DNA of 64,000 nucleotides, taken from positions 7,747,744 through 7,811,743 of the forward strand of contig NC_044288.2 of the NCBI RefSeq assembly GCF_004027225.2, written 5' to 3'. Shown here in pieces: positions 25,001 through 33,745 of the stretch. The notes beneath the pieces are model-generated. The model ran no database searches, had not been told where the DNA came from, and saw nothing but the letters and a program-made list of their open reading frames with translations. The first letter of the stretch is position 1, and each line of letters opens with the position of its first letter. A program made the position numbers and the translations under genes. The stretch comes from Strigops habroptila (taxonomy: Eukaryota; Chordata; Aves; Psittaciformes; Psittacidae).

Positions 25001-28000
25001 TTACGCATTCACCTCCTAGCAAATCCTTTTATTCTTAAATTCCAGACAGTTTATTATGTGGAGATCCTGAAAATCCAAAGTCTTGGCCTCTCTGCATAGA
25101 TGTTAGAGATCTTAAAGCCTGGGCAGACATCCTGGGAGCAGGTATCGGGCAGTGCCAGCAGTCTTGGTGCAGCACTGTCAGTCCCTACAGAGGCACAGCC
25201 TGGGTACAGAGAAATACACACGGGCCCATGGGCACAAACCCAGGCTGTGCCCACCCTGGGTCAGCAGGTAGGAAGTGGATTCAGAAGTGATTTAAGCGCC
25301 AGCAAATGAGAAGAGTTTGGGCTGGGCTGTAACTAGAATACTGCCTGTTTTCTAAGGACTAGCTCTGTGAAATTCCTGACTGAAACCCAGGTATTGTATT
25401 GCTGCTAATTCAGCAGCTCTGCTGCAGCTGGCTCACACTTCCTTCTCGGAATGGTATGAGATCTTGGCTTCCTTGGTGATGAGGGGATTTATTTCAGTTT
25501 TTTGCCTTCATGGATGCTCATGAGGACGAAGAGCAAAAAGCTTGGCAAGGAAACATCTCTGCTGAGCAGAGAAACTTTGATCAAACTTGTTATTTTCTCA
25601 GCTCCATGGAGTAAAGGAAGTTTATTTATAGAACAGCTTCTTTGGTAAAAACAAAACACGTCCTGCATCCTGCTTTGGATGGCATATGTGGCTGCAGTGC
25701 AGCATGGTGCACCTTAATTTTACTTGCTTTGTAGCATCAACTGGTGTACAGCATTAGCAGTAATTAGCAGGCTGTGAGACGGGGGCAGTCTCTTTGGTGA
25801 GCACACCACCTTGCACTGTAGTTGCAAATGAACGCTGAACTTAAGAGCAGCCAGGAAAGCAGCTGTGGTGGGATCAGCTGTGGTGCAGCAGGCTCCCGAT
25901 AGCTGTTCCCACTGAGATTCCTGACAAAAGCACCTGCTTTGCCGCCGCTCACCCTGACCACTTCAGATGAATACCGCAAGCTCCAGCACTCCATGGTGCA
26001 GGAGACACGTCACCCTCAGCACTGCCCCGTCCAAAAGAGTCCCGGCTCTTGCTGTTACCAGGTACCACTTTGGAAGAGGGTCCGCATGCAGCAGCATCCC
26101 ACTGGAGCACCACAAGTAACATCTGCTCTCATCTGCAGGTATTTGAAACCACCAAACCAAACCGTGACTAACACGTTGCATTTTCACCTTGCAGCCGAGG
26201 ATTCCAGGGTGTTTTCTAATTAATTAACTAATTAAGGCTGAGAGTGTTTCAATGTAACACATTTCTGTATCGCTTCGCCACAGAGCACCAGAAATCGGAG
26301 GCAATCTTGGTGCTGCAGGAGCCGCTCGCAGCCGCAGCCCTCACCCAGCGCGCACCAGCTCTGCCGATTCATAGAACCACAGCGTGGTTTGGGTTGAAGG
26401 GACCTTACAGCTCAACCAGCCCCAACCCCCTGCCACGGGCAGGGACACCTTCCACTGGAGCAGGTTGCTCCAAGCCCCTGTGTCCAACCCGGCCTTGAAC
26501 ACTGCCAGGGATGGGGCAGGCACAGCTTCTCTGGGCACCCTGTGCCAGCGCCTCAGCACCCTCACAGGGAAGAGCTTCTCAGAAGTTTGGTCTTAAAATG
26601 CTTTTGGGAGCTCAGACTGGTGGATGTTGCCATTACATAGTATCAGCAACAAGTTCCTGCCTGTCCTGAGAACTAGTAAAGGGAAGGTGAAACGGGTGAA
26701 AGAGCTGTTGCTGTCTGAGGGTTCGACCTCACACGAACACGCCAGCAATCCCCGTGGTGCCCTGCAGAGTCGGTTCATGGCAAGGGGTCTCCCTGCTGTG
26801 TCCTGGTGCTGCCGCAGCCCCACGCCGGAGCAGAGGCACCCATGGCAGAGCTGCCACAAGCACCGGTGCCTGCGAGCAGCCGTCTGCCCTGCTGTGCTGT
26901 GCCGCTGGCCGACGCTCCCTAATGGGTGCTGCACATGGAGACATCCCGGGCTGTGCCGTGTCACCCATCCTGCTCCCAGTGCTGCTTCCAGCCTTGCTCA
27001 CGCCTGCGGGGACCAAGCTGCATCTCAGCTTGATCTCGGCTGCAGCAGCGCATGCGGGAGGAGCAGCTTTCCTTGCACTGCCCAGCTGCGGGCCAGGCCG
27101 GCTTCCAGGAAGGGAACTGGGACGTACCTCTGGGGGCCACACCGCCACGCTTTCCAGTGGGAAAACTGGAGAGAGGCTGGACAGGGCTTGAGCAACCTGG
27201 TCCAGTGGAAGGGGCGGGGGGTGGAACTGGGTGATCTCAAGGTCCTTCCCAGCCCGAACCATTCTGTGATTCTATGCCTGGTTTTGATGTGTGGTCCACC
27301 CGGGATGACTTACTGACGCCACAGACATTCCCTGGGGACAGTACGCCAGTTTGTACCCACAGGACACAGGGGTTCTCCACACTCCACAGCCAACCATACA
27401 CATGTACCACTATAGTGCATGGGTGAGGAAACCTGCCCTGTGTCTGCATTGATATTTATAGCTCTGCAATTCTGAAAATGCCCTGAGATTTAATAGCCAC
27501 TTGAGTCAAGCTTTTGAATATTATAAAAAGGTTTGTAGAGACGCTGCACGGAAGAATAGTTCAGGTGGGAGAAATGGAAATCCAGGAATACAGAGCAGGA
27601 GAGGTGGAGCCACACCTCAGACTCTACCCCACATTCAATCTGAGCCAATCTCCTTGAACAGCTCTAATATCATGTCTTCATTAGTTAAGAAAAGCTTTTG
27701 TATTGTTGAAGAAAATGACAGAAACAACTTAAAATCATGCCTAGATACAGTTAGTAAGTTGAGTTTAATGTTTTTCACTAGTCAACCTCAAAGTATTGTG
27801 CCAGGGACACAAGCATCATTAGGCACTCTCCTTTTCAGTGCTGGGGAAACTGAGGGGCAGTGATGGGAAATACCTTTCTCCACCTCTAACAGTTACAGCT
27901 TTGCAGTTACTGATTTAATTGCTAACAGTCATAAATCAGTATATTGCCCTGAAGTCAAAGTGCCTCAAATGCCCCCCAAATCTCAGGAAGCACCTGAAAA

Positions 28001-28638
28001 CTCCCGGGGAAAACAGCTCTGTTAAGTTTTTGTAAGAAAGGCAGGCTGGCTTTTTGTCAGCCTGAAATCCAATGCAATCACTGCTGTGCTGAACCCGAAA
28101 CAGTCAAATATCAAAGGAAACAGCCGCCAGATTTGCAAACAAACTGATCTGTCTCACTTCAAGCATTTCTGCAGTGCTGCTAACAGGGAAGTTTCATAGC
28201 TCTTGGCACACGGGAAGAAAGCTGTCTATGCTCACGGACAAAGTAAAGAACGTGGACTCTCCTTACCCCTTCCATGTGGAGCCTGGGATTTGTCGCCAGC
28301 CGGTGCTGATGGAGTTGCAGCCCCCTGGGGACTCTCCTGATGGAGGCAGGGGATGACAGGAGCCCCGTCCTCTGGATGGAGCCAAACCTGGCCACGTTCT
28401 GTCCACACCTGACGCCATCCAGGAGGCGAATGAGGAGCAGGTTGGAGGGCAGCTGCTCGATGCTGCAGAGCACCAGGGTCCTGCACTCGGGGCACCTGAG
28501 CTCCTTCTGGGATTTCAGGATCCTCTGCAGACAGGGCTTGCAGAATGTGTGCTGGCAGGGGAGCACCTTGGCGGTGGCGTCAAGCTTCTCAAAGCACACA
28601 GGGCACTCCAGCAGGTCAAGGAGAGCTAAATCATCCAT
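658..28638 (-). CDS. SH3RF2: SH3RF2, RING and SH3-domain E3 ubiquitin ligase (7 coding exons in view, C-terminus outside window)
   Basis: Seven minus-strand exons join in phase into 1818 nt (606 codons): 28638-28267, 15731-15462, 11469-11149, 6974-6880, 4891-4721, 3097-2877, 1025-658. The product is a POSH-family E3 ligase that in mammals counteracts POSH/JNK apoptotic signalling and binds protein phosphatase 1 (alias PPP1R39). Seen in the sequence: a C3HC4 RING at residues 12-52, SH3-1 at about 128-184, only the first half of SH3-2 at about 190-214, a conserved Ser-rich segment, SH3-3 at about 355-409, and a Pro/Ser-rich tail. The human protein is about 729 residues. The human KTVRF-type PP1 docking motif lies just after the last residue seen here, so it would be in an exon left of base 1. 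Orientation next to GRXCR2 matches human 5q32. Confidence 0.93.
1026..2876. other. SH3RF2 intron
   Basis: About 1.85 kb with a GC-rich right end that continues the CpG-dense composition of the adjoining exon (about 2690-2876). No coding exon or interspersed repeat was recognised. Confidence 0.6.
2877..3097 (-). CDS. SH3RF2: SH3RF2 exon: Ser/Pro/Arg-rich region after SH3-3 (residues about 410-483)
   Basis: 221 nt, phase 2 to phase 1; acceptor CTCGAACAG, donor GTAAGT. It contains [17 protein letters not shown], matching the human [17 protein letters not shown] signature, then [16 protein letters not shown] and an Ala/Arg-rich stretch ending GRGSARK. The exon is very GC-rich with many CpGs, unlike the flanking introns. 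No folded domain is visible; the family treats this region as a flexible scaffold. Confidence 0.92.
3098..4720. other. SH3RF2 intron
   Basis: About 1.6 kb. Only non-conserved open frames are present; no repeat family was recognised. Confidence 0.6.
4721..4891 (-). CDS. SH3RF2: SH3RF2 exon: SH3 domain 3 (residues about 354-409)
   Basis: 171 nt, phase 2 to phase 2; acceptor CTCCTCAG. It encodes a full SH3 domain: [20 protein letters not shown], the GWLRG tryptophan motif and GVFPSNYV closing strand, near-identical in pattern to human SH3-3. The exon must end at CTCTTCAG for the next exon to restore Arg and continue in frame, so the donor is the weak GTCTGG (4720-4715). A second possible donor, GGGTAACA at about 4680, would run into a stop codon. 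Confidence 0.92.
4892..6879. other. SH3RF2 intron
   Basis: About 2 kb. It contains a short TCC run at about 5435-5452 and an AT-rich part at 5680-5930 and 6540-6620. Nothing coding was recognised. Confidence 0.6.
6880..6974 (-). CDS. SH3RF2: SH3RF2 short linker exon (residues 322-352 plus split Met)
   Basis: 95 nt, phase 0 to phase 2. The acceptor is a clean pyrimidine tract ending CTGTAG and the donor is GTACGT. It encodes 31 residues starting [10 protein letters not shown], which resembles the human start VSTSPTSLCPVPG of the same linker. The split codon AT+G gives Met and leads into CVALHSY of SH3-3. The phase requirement of the next exon (one leading base) is met exactly, which is the main support. 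The human linker here is roughly 80-90 residues, so the bird form is much shorter. Confidence 0.8.
6975..11148. other. SH3RF2 intron
   Basis: About 4.2 kb without recognised repeats. Open frames on the minus strand at 7359-7832 and 7829-8350 have no family match and no splice phase that fits SH3RF2. Confidence 0.55.
11149..11469 (-). CDS. SH3RF2: SH3RF2 exon: conserved linker between SH3-2 and SH3-3 (residues 215-321)
   Basis: 321 nt, phase 0 to phase 0; acceptor CTCTTCCAG, donor GTAAGG. It begins [10 protein letters not shown], which aligns with the human segment that follows the end of SH3-2, and contains the very conserved block [19 protein letters not shown] followed by [14 protein letters not shown]. 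This is a family signature of SH3RF2 rather than a folded domain; the RRKS just before it resembles a basophilic kinase site (inference). Because it starts in phase 0 it can splice directly to the exon at 15462-15731 without a frame break. Confidence 0.92.
11470..15461. other. SH3RF2 intron where the SH3-2 second-half exon is expected but not seen
   Basis: About 4 kb. In human a 32-residue segment with a VDENW-type tryptophan motif and a GIFP-type closing strand lies between the segments encoded by the two flanking exons. A manual scan of the minus strand found no ENW or GIFP motif between splice sites. The interval holds a CR1 fragment at about 13.46 kb and an AT-rich stretch at 12.57-12.80 kb that could be conserved non-coding DNA. 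Confidence 0.6.
13459..13572 (-). repeat. CR1 LINE 3' end, minus orientation
   Basis: The plus strand starts CATAGAATCACAG, then the complement of the CR1 3' block (GGTTTGGGTTGGAAGGGACC, then CTCATCCAGTTCCAACCCCC). It is a short 5'-truncated copy that decays after about 110 bp. Confidence 0.9.
15462..15731 (-). CDS. SH3RF2: SH3RF2 exon: SH3 domain 1 and first half of SH3-2 (residues 125-214)
   Basis: 270 nt, phase 0 to phase 0, with acceptor CCCTGCAG and donor GTAACA. It encodes a full SH3 domain: the ALYTY motif, a GELRFNKGD acidic turn, the DENWYLGE tryptophan motif, and GVFPASSV closing the fold. After a Pro-rich linker it starts a second SH3 domain with ALGGFD and runs to ESLTLHK, where the human protein continues with the second half of that domain. 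The usual ALYDF-type opening is altered to ALGGF here, which suggests relaxed constraint on SH3-2. Confidence 0.93.
16660..16930 (+). repeat. CR1 LINE 3' fragment, plus orientation
   Basis: It starts near GGACAGGACAAGGGGAATGG and runs through GTGCCCAGAGAAGCTGTGGC, GTTCAAGGCCAGGTTGGACA and the final GGTCCCTTCAACCCAACCCA. The order of blocks matches the last about 270 bp of avian CR1. The tail repeat is degraded. Closely similar to the inverted copy at 60.99-61.25 kb. Confidence 0.92.
26217..26235. promoter_or_regulatory. TAAT-rich cluster (possible homeodomain sites)
   Basis: TAATTAATTAACTAATTAA gives several overlapping TAAT/ATTA cores on both strands, a few tens of bases downstream of a coding-free stretch and 130 bp before a CR1 insertion. 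A regulatory role is inference only; AT-rich chance occurrence is the main alternative. Confidence 0.25.
26369..26585 (-). repeat. CR1 LINE 3' fragment, minus orientation
   Basis: It starts CATAGAACCACAGCGTGG and continues with the complement of the CR1 3' blocks up to CTCACAGGGAAGAGCTTCTC, where the match stops abruptly. About 217 bp, 5'-truncated. Confidence 0.92.
27160..27278 (+). repeat. Short diverged CR1 LINE 3' end, plus orientation
   Basis: It contains GCTTGAGCAACCTGGTCCAG, GGAACTGGGTGATCTCAAGG and ends CATTCTGTGATTCTATG, the typical CR1 terminal repeat. It is more diverged than the other copies, hence older. Confidence 0.85.
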
Positions 28639-28752
28639 CTTCAGTGCAGCGCGGAGCCGGAGCCATCCACACGCCACATCCACCGGAGCAGGCTGAGGCA
28701 CCCTCCTGCGCCTGCGAGAACCGCACCAGAGCGCTGGGCTGAGGCAGCTATC
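28267..28752 (-). CDS. SH3RF2: SH3RF2 first coding exon: 5' UTR plus RING finger (residues 1-124)
   Basis: The start codon is at 28638-28636 and begins [20 protein letters not shown]. The zinc ligands are C12, C15, C28, H30, C33, C36, C49 and C52, the C3HC4 RING that binds the E2 enzyme. The exon is preceded by a very strong acceptor (a long C/T tract followed by GTGCAG at about 28753-28790), so at least one non-coding 5' exon must exist upstream; bases 28639-28752 are then 5' UTR. The donor is GTAAGG at 28266-28261. The exon gives 372 coding nt and ends in phase 0 after a Met-Glu-Gly that aligns with Met-Asp-Gly in human. The start is set by family length and by the RING position, which match human. 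Confidence 0.95.
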
Positions 28753-30013
28753 CTGCACGGAGGGAGAAGGAGGAGGGAGGAGAGAGCACAACTTGACTGC
28801 TGGAGTATGTAATACATCCCACCTACATTGCAAAGCGCTGCCTCACCAGCCAATTTGCAAATGTATACTTTGCGCCCGCATCCAAGTTTGAAGTGAGTCA
28901 CTTGTGACTCAGTGCGCGCGAGGGGATGGATGGCGTTTGAGGGGACAGCGAGGGGACGGTGTGAGGGCTGGCACTGGGGGCAGGAGCCCGGGTCCTGCTG
29001 GCTGGGCTCAGCGGGGTGAGCTGGACAGGCGTGCTCAGCCTTACTCGGACTCTTCTCAAGGGTGTCTTTAATGCTCCCTGGTCTGCGGATCAACAACTGA
29101 CACGAAAGTAAAAAATTCACCAGCTCAGGAGACAGGAGTCCCCGATAAGCATCAGACCGGACCCGTTCAGGCTGGGCTCTGGCTGGAAGCAGCCGCTCGC
29201 TGTGCGCATCCCTCGCACACCCACCCGCCGCCTCGCTTCCCAGACTGGTCCCAGTTCAGCTCGCTCGCCACCCGTTCTGACAGCAGTGCTATAAAAATCC
29301 TTCAAACGCAAACACTCCGGAGGTACCTGGCAGAGGCTGAGGCGCTCCGCGGTGCCATCCTCGCCTGGTTTGGCTGCCTCAGCTCTCTGAAGCAACCCAA
29401 GACGATTATTCCTCCCACAGCCTGAAGTCACTCAACCTGTTCAGCTCCCCCGGCGCTGGCTGGGGCTGAAGCACACACCACGGCGGATGCAAGTCCGGGC
29501 CTGCGGTGGCTGCATGGCCCTGCAGTGCCGACGGGATGCCCGTGCCAGCTGCTTGCCGATGGGCCAAAGGGGACCCTTAGCATGGAGACCTGCTGTGGGA
29601 GGGGCTGGCATGGGCAGCGAGTGCCAGACCCGGCCCAGCCTTGGCTTTCTGTGCCCAGTGCTCCAAACAGGGAGTGGCTGCTCCGGCACTCGTTCCTAGG
29701 GATGCTCACCTCAGCAGCAACCGCTCCATGGGGCAAGAGGAGAAAATCCAAGGTGTGTGTTAGTGCCGCCACCATGGGCTCCAGCAGTGCCTGGCTGCCC
29801 TGCTCCTCATAATGGTTCTGTGCTGGGCTCAGACAGCCACAACTGGGTGCTGGTGTCCAGCTCCCGCCAACGCTCCCCATGAACTGTAGTGAGACCCCAA
29901 TAGCAGCAGTGAGGCTGACACAGTGAGGCTCTGGCCATGGCACAGGCAGGCCAGGGGCATTTCGTGGGATCTGTGATTCCCATGCACTTTCTCAGCTGGA
30001 TTGCTGTCTGCAG
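28753..30013. other. Upstream region of SH3RF2, likely containing its non-coding first exon
   Basis: The strong acceptor at 28753 requires an upstream non-coding exon. The interval is moderately GC-rich, with an AP-1 pair at 28.9 kb. A minus-strand donor-like CTGCCAG/GTACCT lies at about 29321-29333 and could end a 5' UTR exon, but no start site can be fixed from sequence. Confidence 0.4.
28893..28911. promoter_or_regulatory. Inverted pair of AP-1/TRE sites upstream of SH3RF2
   Basis: GTGAGTCACTTGTGACTCA contains TGAGTCA (28894-28900) and TGACTCA (28905-28911), both perfect AP-1 heptamers, arranged as an imperfect palindrome around TT. It lies about 140 bp upstream of the first coding exon's acceptor. 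The motif is seen; use as an enhancer or promoter element is inference. Confidence 0.45.
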
Positions 30014-30298
30014 GTCTGCCTTGCACCTCCTGATGGATTGCCGAAGAAAGCAGTAGATGTGCAAAGACCTGAGATAGTTTTCCTTACAAACCCTGACATA
30101 TCCCATTGGTGTGCTTACGACCCACAAGTGCTACAAATGTTAGAGGAGAAGGCTGTAAATCTGAAGGAATGGTTTCTACCTGAGCCTCTCACAGATAATG
30201 CCATCAGACTGCGCAAACTTCCCTTCCCTTTTCTCGGGAGGACTCATTCAGAATTACAGACTGGAAATGGTTCATGGATCACGAATTTGTCAAAATAA
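30014..30298 (+). CDS. Candidate terminal exon of an unrecognised gene
   Basis: An open frame of 94 codons plus stop follows a splice acceptor-like CTGTCTGCAG (30004-30013) in phase 0. The residues run VCLAPPDGLPKKAVDVQRPE, then LTNPDISHWCAYDPQVLQML and KEWFLPEPLTDNAIRLRKLP, ending SWITNLSK. Composition looks like a real soluble protein (few low-complexity runs, balanced charges), and an AATAAA overlaps the stop codon. The family was not recognised. No upstream partner exon was found, so it could be the last exon of a bird gene read from inside the SH3RF2 region, a decayed exon, or chance. Confidence 0.4.
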   Translation, partial: VCLAPPDGLPKKAVDVQRPEIVFLTNPDISHWCAYDPQVLQMLEEKAVNLKEWFLPEPLTDNAIRLRKLPFPFLGRTHSELQTGNGSWITNLSK

Positions 30299-30299
30299 A
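30294..30299 (+). terminator. Polyadenylation signal AATAAA overlapping the stop of the 30 kb open frame
   Basis: AATAAA begins two bases before the TAA stop codon and is followed by a G/T-rich and then pyrimidine-rich tract (30300-30340), the usual downstream context for cleavage. Its meaning depends on the open frame being a real terminal exon. Confidence 0.35.
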
Positions 30300-32954
30300 G
30301 GGGTTTCTTTTCTTTTCTTTATTTCTTTCTTTATTTTAAAATGCGGCCATTTGGCTACATTAAAACGTTGACAAGTATCTTCAGGATCATGCAGAAACCA
30401 GTGACCTCACTGTGTTTCATCTCAAGTTTCCTTTTACTTTGGTATTTCTTTGTAGTCTGTTGATTTGTGCTTGGCTGGCTGAGTGCACACTTTTTAATGA
30501 ATGATGTTGCAAATAGCATCATGTCATCTGCTGGCATTTTTAAATGCAATGCATGACATAAACTATAGAGAAAACAAAAGGTTTGAAGGTTGTTTTTCCT
30601 TTTTACATATTCTTCCCTATTTGTGCCCTGTGATTAACACTCATGCTGGATTTTCATCTGGTTAGAAAGGAAACAGAACGATGAAGTACCTTGCGGTGGG
30701 CAGGGGGTGGAAATGAGGTTGGATGGCTGGTTTTGTGCACGCTGCTTAATGCTCATCTCCGGTCAGATCTGTTCGGTGAGCACTTGCTCACTTTTTCCCA
30801 TACAGTAGGGCCACGCTGCTGTAGCTATGCTGACGCTCTGCCGCGAGAAGCAGCGCCTGCGTTTTGCAACACACGGTTCCCAGAGAATTCCCAAGGGAAA
30901 CCCCAGTCGCCTTGTGGGCACCGCAGGAGGGCCCAGGCCGGGGATCCCGGGGATCCTCCCGTGCTGAGGGCATTCGAGGGCTCCAGGGGGATCTGGGGAG
31001 CGCTGCCTGGTGTGGGCAGCAGTTACTCTCTGAGTTCCCTGAAGCTGGGTCCGTGCCCTCCCTGGCTGCTGCAGCACTGTGCTGTCCTCTCCTGAGGATG
31101 CCACCTTCCATCTCCCTGACAGCGGTTCCAGCCCCTCTCCCGCCTGCCTGGAGCTGGGACAGGGACTTTTTCCAACCAGCAGTTTCTAAATTGCCTGGTA
31201 CAGCAAAGCAAGGCTCTGATCTTGATTGCAGTCTCTGGGTTCTGCTGCAATAGAAAGGCTGGTGATGCTAACACTTAGCATTTATATAACACTTGAAATC
31301 TTCAAAGCATTTTCCAAATGCTAATTCATCCGTGGAACACCCCTTGGGCTAAGCATCACCCCCACTTTACCTAGAGAAAACCAGGGGACATACACAGAGC
31401 ATATCAATGTCCCATTTGGGATCGGGATGTGAGGCTTTCCTGGTTCTCCACTTAACATTCAGACCATCCCACTGAACTTTATTATCTGCCACCGCCTCTC
31501 CCTTGCAGTGCATCTCGTAATTGGGGTTAGAAGATAAAGGCAGAGCCAGAAAGCTGCAGGTGCTTCCCTTTCATTTAGAACGTCTCAGTCTGCTGCTGAT
31601 GCTATAATTAACTTCGGCTGGACGCAGCAGGGTGCCTGCTCTGGAGGACGCTGCGGAAGGCTCCTGCCCAGGCACGGCCGCGCGTCACCAGCTCCATCCC
31701 ATCCACTTGGCTGCAGGAGCCCTCCTGGGCTTACCAGTGCCGGGATGCCTTGTACTGAAGGGATGGAACTGCTGAAATACGTATTGCCAGAGTCTCTTCA
31801 CTGAAGTGGTTTATTGTGAAGCTGGAAACTGGGAGACACTGAGAGCAGCAGTTGTTCTGCTCTGACGTGCCCATCCTTGCTGCACACGTGTCTCCCCAGG
31901 GAGCTGCAGCTTCCCCCAAGTTCGACTCAGAAAAGAGCTCAAATGGATCCCAAAACAAGCAGCAAATACATGCTGTCCCCATCGTCCTGCGGAGCTGTGC
32001 TGTCCATGAGCACATCTGTGCACTCGGGGACAGGCTGAGCGTGCCCAGCCTCGCAGGGACCCATCCACACGCTCCTCGAGGAGAAGGCTTGCTGTCCACA
32101 GCACAGCGCATGATGGGGACGAGACCTGTGACCCTGAGAGCACGGAGGGTTGATGGTGGTGTTTCTTGCTGCTGCCTCCCCAGGCCTGGTGAGATGTGCC
32201 ATGGTGAGGAGCACGAGGTCTGTGTTCCCCAGGCTGTCATGGCAAGTGCCTTGCAGGAGCCTCGGTCTTCCCCACCACCTTGCTCCAAATCTTCCTCTGC
32301 TTGGTTCCTCTGGGAGAATGTTGGAAGGATATCTGTGTTCACCTGAGTGCATGCAGCTCCTCCTCTGCTGAGACCACCAGCTTGGGGCTGAGCCTCCAAC
32401 ACGTAACAGCACCAGGGAAAAGGTTTTGCCTTTGCCCAGCTCTGAATTGCACGTATTTTAACTGGGCTGTGGTTAAATGAATGCTGCAGCACTGGCGCGT
32501 GTGTGCGGGGAGAGGGCACGGCCCGGCAGCGCTTCCCAGGGTTATAAAAAGCCTCTGCATCTCGCGAGTGGATGCCACATGCCTCCTCCTCCGGGAAGAG
32601 GGACCTTTCAGGCTGTTTTTAGCTCCTGGGGGGCAGGCAGAGGGGGTGCCTCTTGCAAACTGCTATAAATCATAGATCAGAAGCTAACAGCTTGTCCTCC
32701 TACCCACCCCCAGACACAGCGCCAGTGATGCAGCTGCAGGGGGATGAATGGCAGGACCTGGCAATGCCCCCGTGGGTCAGGAGGGGAATGGGGACCCCTT
32801 GGCACCATGTCACGCACCCACTGCCTGGCTCCCTATGGACCACATGCCATCTGCCATGGCAAGTGGTGGCTCTGGGCTTGGTGCATGGGGTGAGGCTAAT
32901 CCTCAGACTGAGGAAATCACTGCGTTTGGTTGAACACAGGGGCAGGATCACCTC

Positions 32955-33130
32955 CTGCAGGTTGAAGAGGGGGCTCCTGCTCCTCTGCTCTGCTCTCGTG
33001 AGACCGCACTTGCAGCACTGTGTGCAGTTCTGGTGCCCTCAACATCAGAAGGACATGGAGCTGCTGGAGCAAGTCCAGAGGAGGCCATGAGGATGATCAG
33101 GGGCTGGAGCACCTCCCGTATGGAGACAGA
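32955..33130 (+). repeat. CR1 LINE internal (near-3') fragment, plus orientation
   Basis: It contains CTGCTCTGCTCTCGTGAGAC, TGCAGTTCTGGTGCCCTCAA, AGAAGGACATGGAGCTGCTG and AAGTCCAGAGGAGGCCATGA, the ordered blocks of the CR1 ORF2 3' part lying upstream of the 3' end seen in the other copies. The 3' end is missing. Confidence 0.88.
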
Positions 33131-33711
33131 CCCTGCTGCCAGCACAGCAAAAGCCTCCCTAAAACCTTCCATCTCCCAACCACCTCCCGCTGTGTCCGAG
33201 GGGCAGCAGCCAGCGGACACCTCCCTGCTCCCACTGCCCCAGGCTCCCAGGGAGTTGTGACCCAGCGTGACCAGGGAGGGACCTGCAGCCGCACAGACCC
33301 ACTGCTGCATTTTGTCCTTCACCTTTTTCCCTTCCATGAGGTGCGCAGCAGCTGACAGACAAAAACCAAACACTGGGAACCCATCTACACCACTGCAGGA
33401 GGAGTGGTTCAGGGAGCTGTTTATTAGTCTGACGGGGAGCTGAGCGCTGTATTTTGCTCATAACAGCCTTGTGCAGTCTCTCTGCTGGGTAACTTGAAGG
33501 TTTCAGCTATTCTGAAGTAGTTGGAGCAGAGTGGCGCCTACCCAGAAATAGAGAAGTATTTTTAAATGGAATTTATTCAGTGATTTTCCTTAAGACAGAT
33601 TGTTATGTGTTTGTTGAAGCGTCATTAAAAGCAGCTGGTGGTGGAGCCGGGCCAGGCAGCCGCTAGTGGATGGAAACCATCCTCCCTGTGCCCAGGGAGG
33701 TCATCCTGATC

Positions 33712-33745
33712 TCCTCCTCCTGCTGCTGCTGTTGCTGCTGTTGCC
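33712..33745. repeat. Trinucleotide run (TCC/TGC/TGT)
   Basis: CTCCTCCTCCTGCTGCTGCT followed by interrupted GTTGCTGCTGTTGCC. Short impure microsatellite. Confidence 0.7.

Larger units (their letters stand above)
15732..28266. other. SH3RF2 large first coding intron
   Basis: About 12.5 kb. It holds three CR1 3' ends (16.66, 26.37 and 27.16 kb), a homeodomain-type TAAT cluster at 26217-26235, and an X-box-like ATTGCCTTGGTAAC at 23837-23850. The 22.1-23.0 kb part is GC-rich and stop-poor in several frames at once, so the long open frames there are not evidence of a gene. Confidence 0.6.

Noticed and set aside
26624-27316. 230-codon plus-strand frame
   Set aside because: Runs into a CR1 fragment and has no recognisable domain; GC-rich chance frame.
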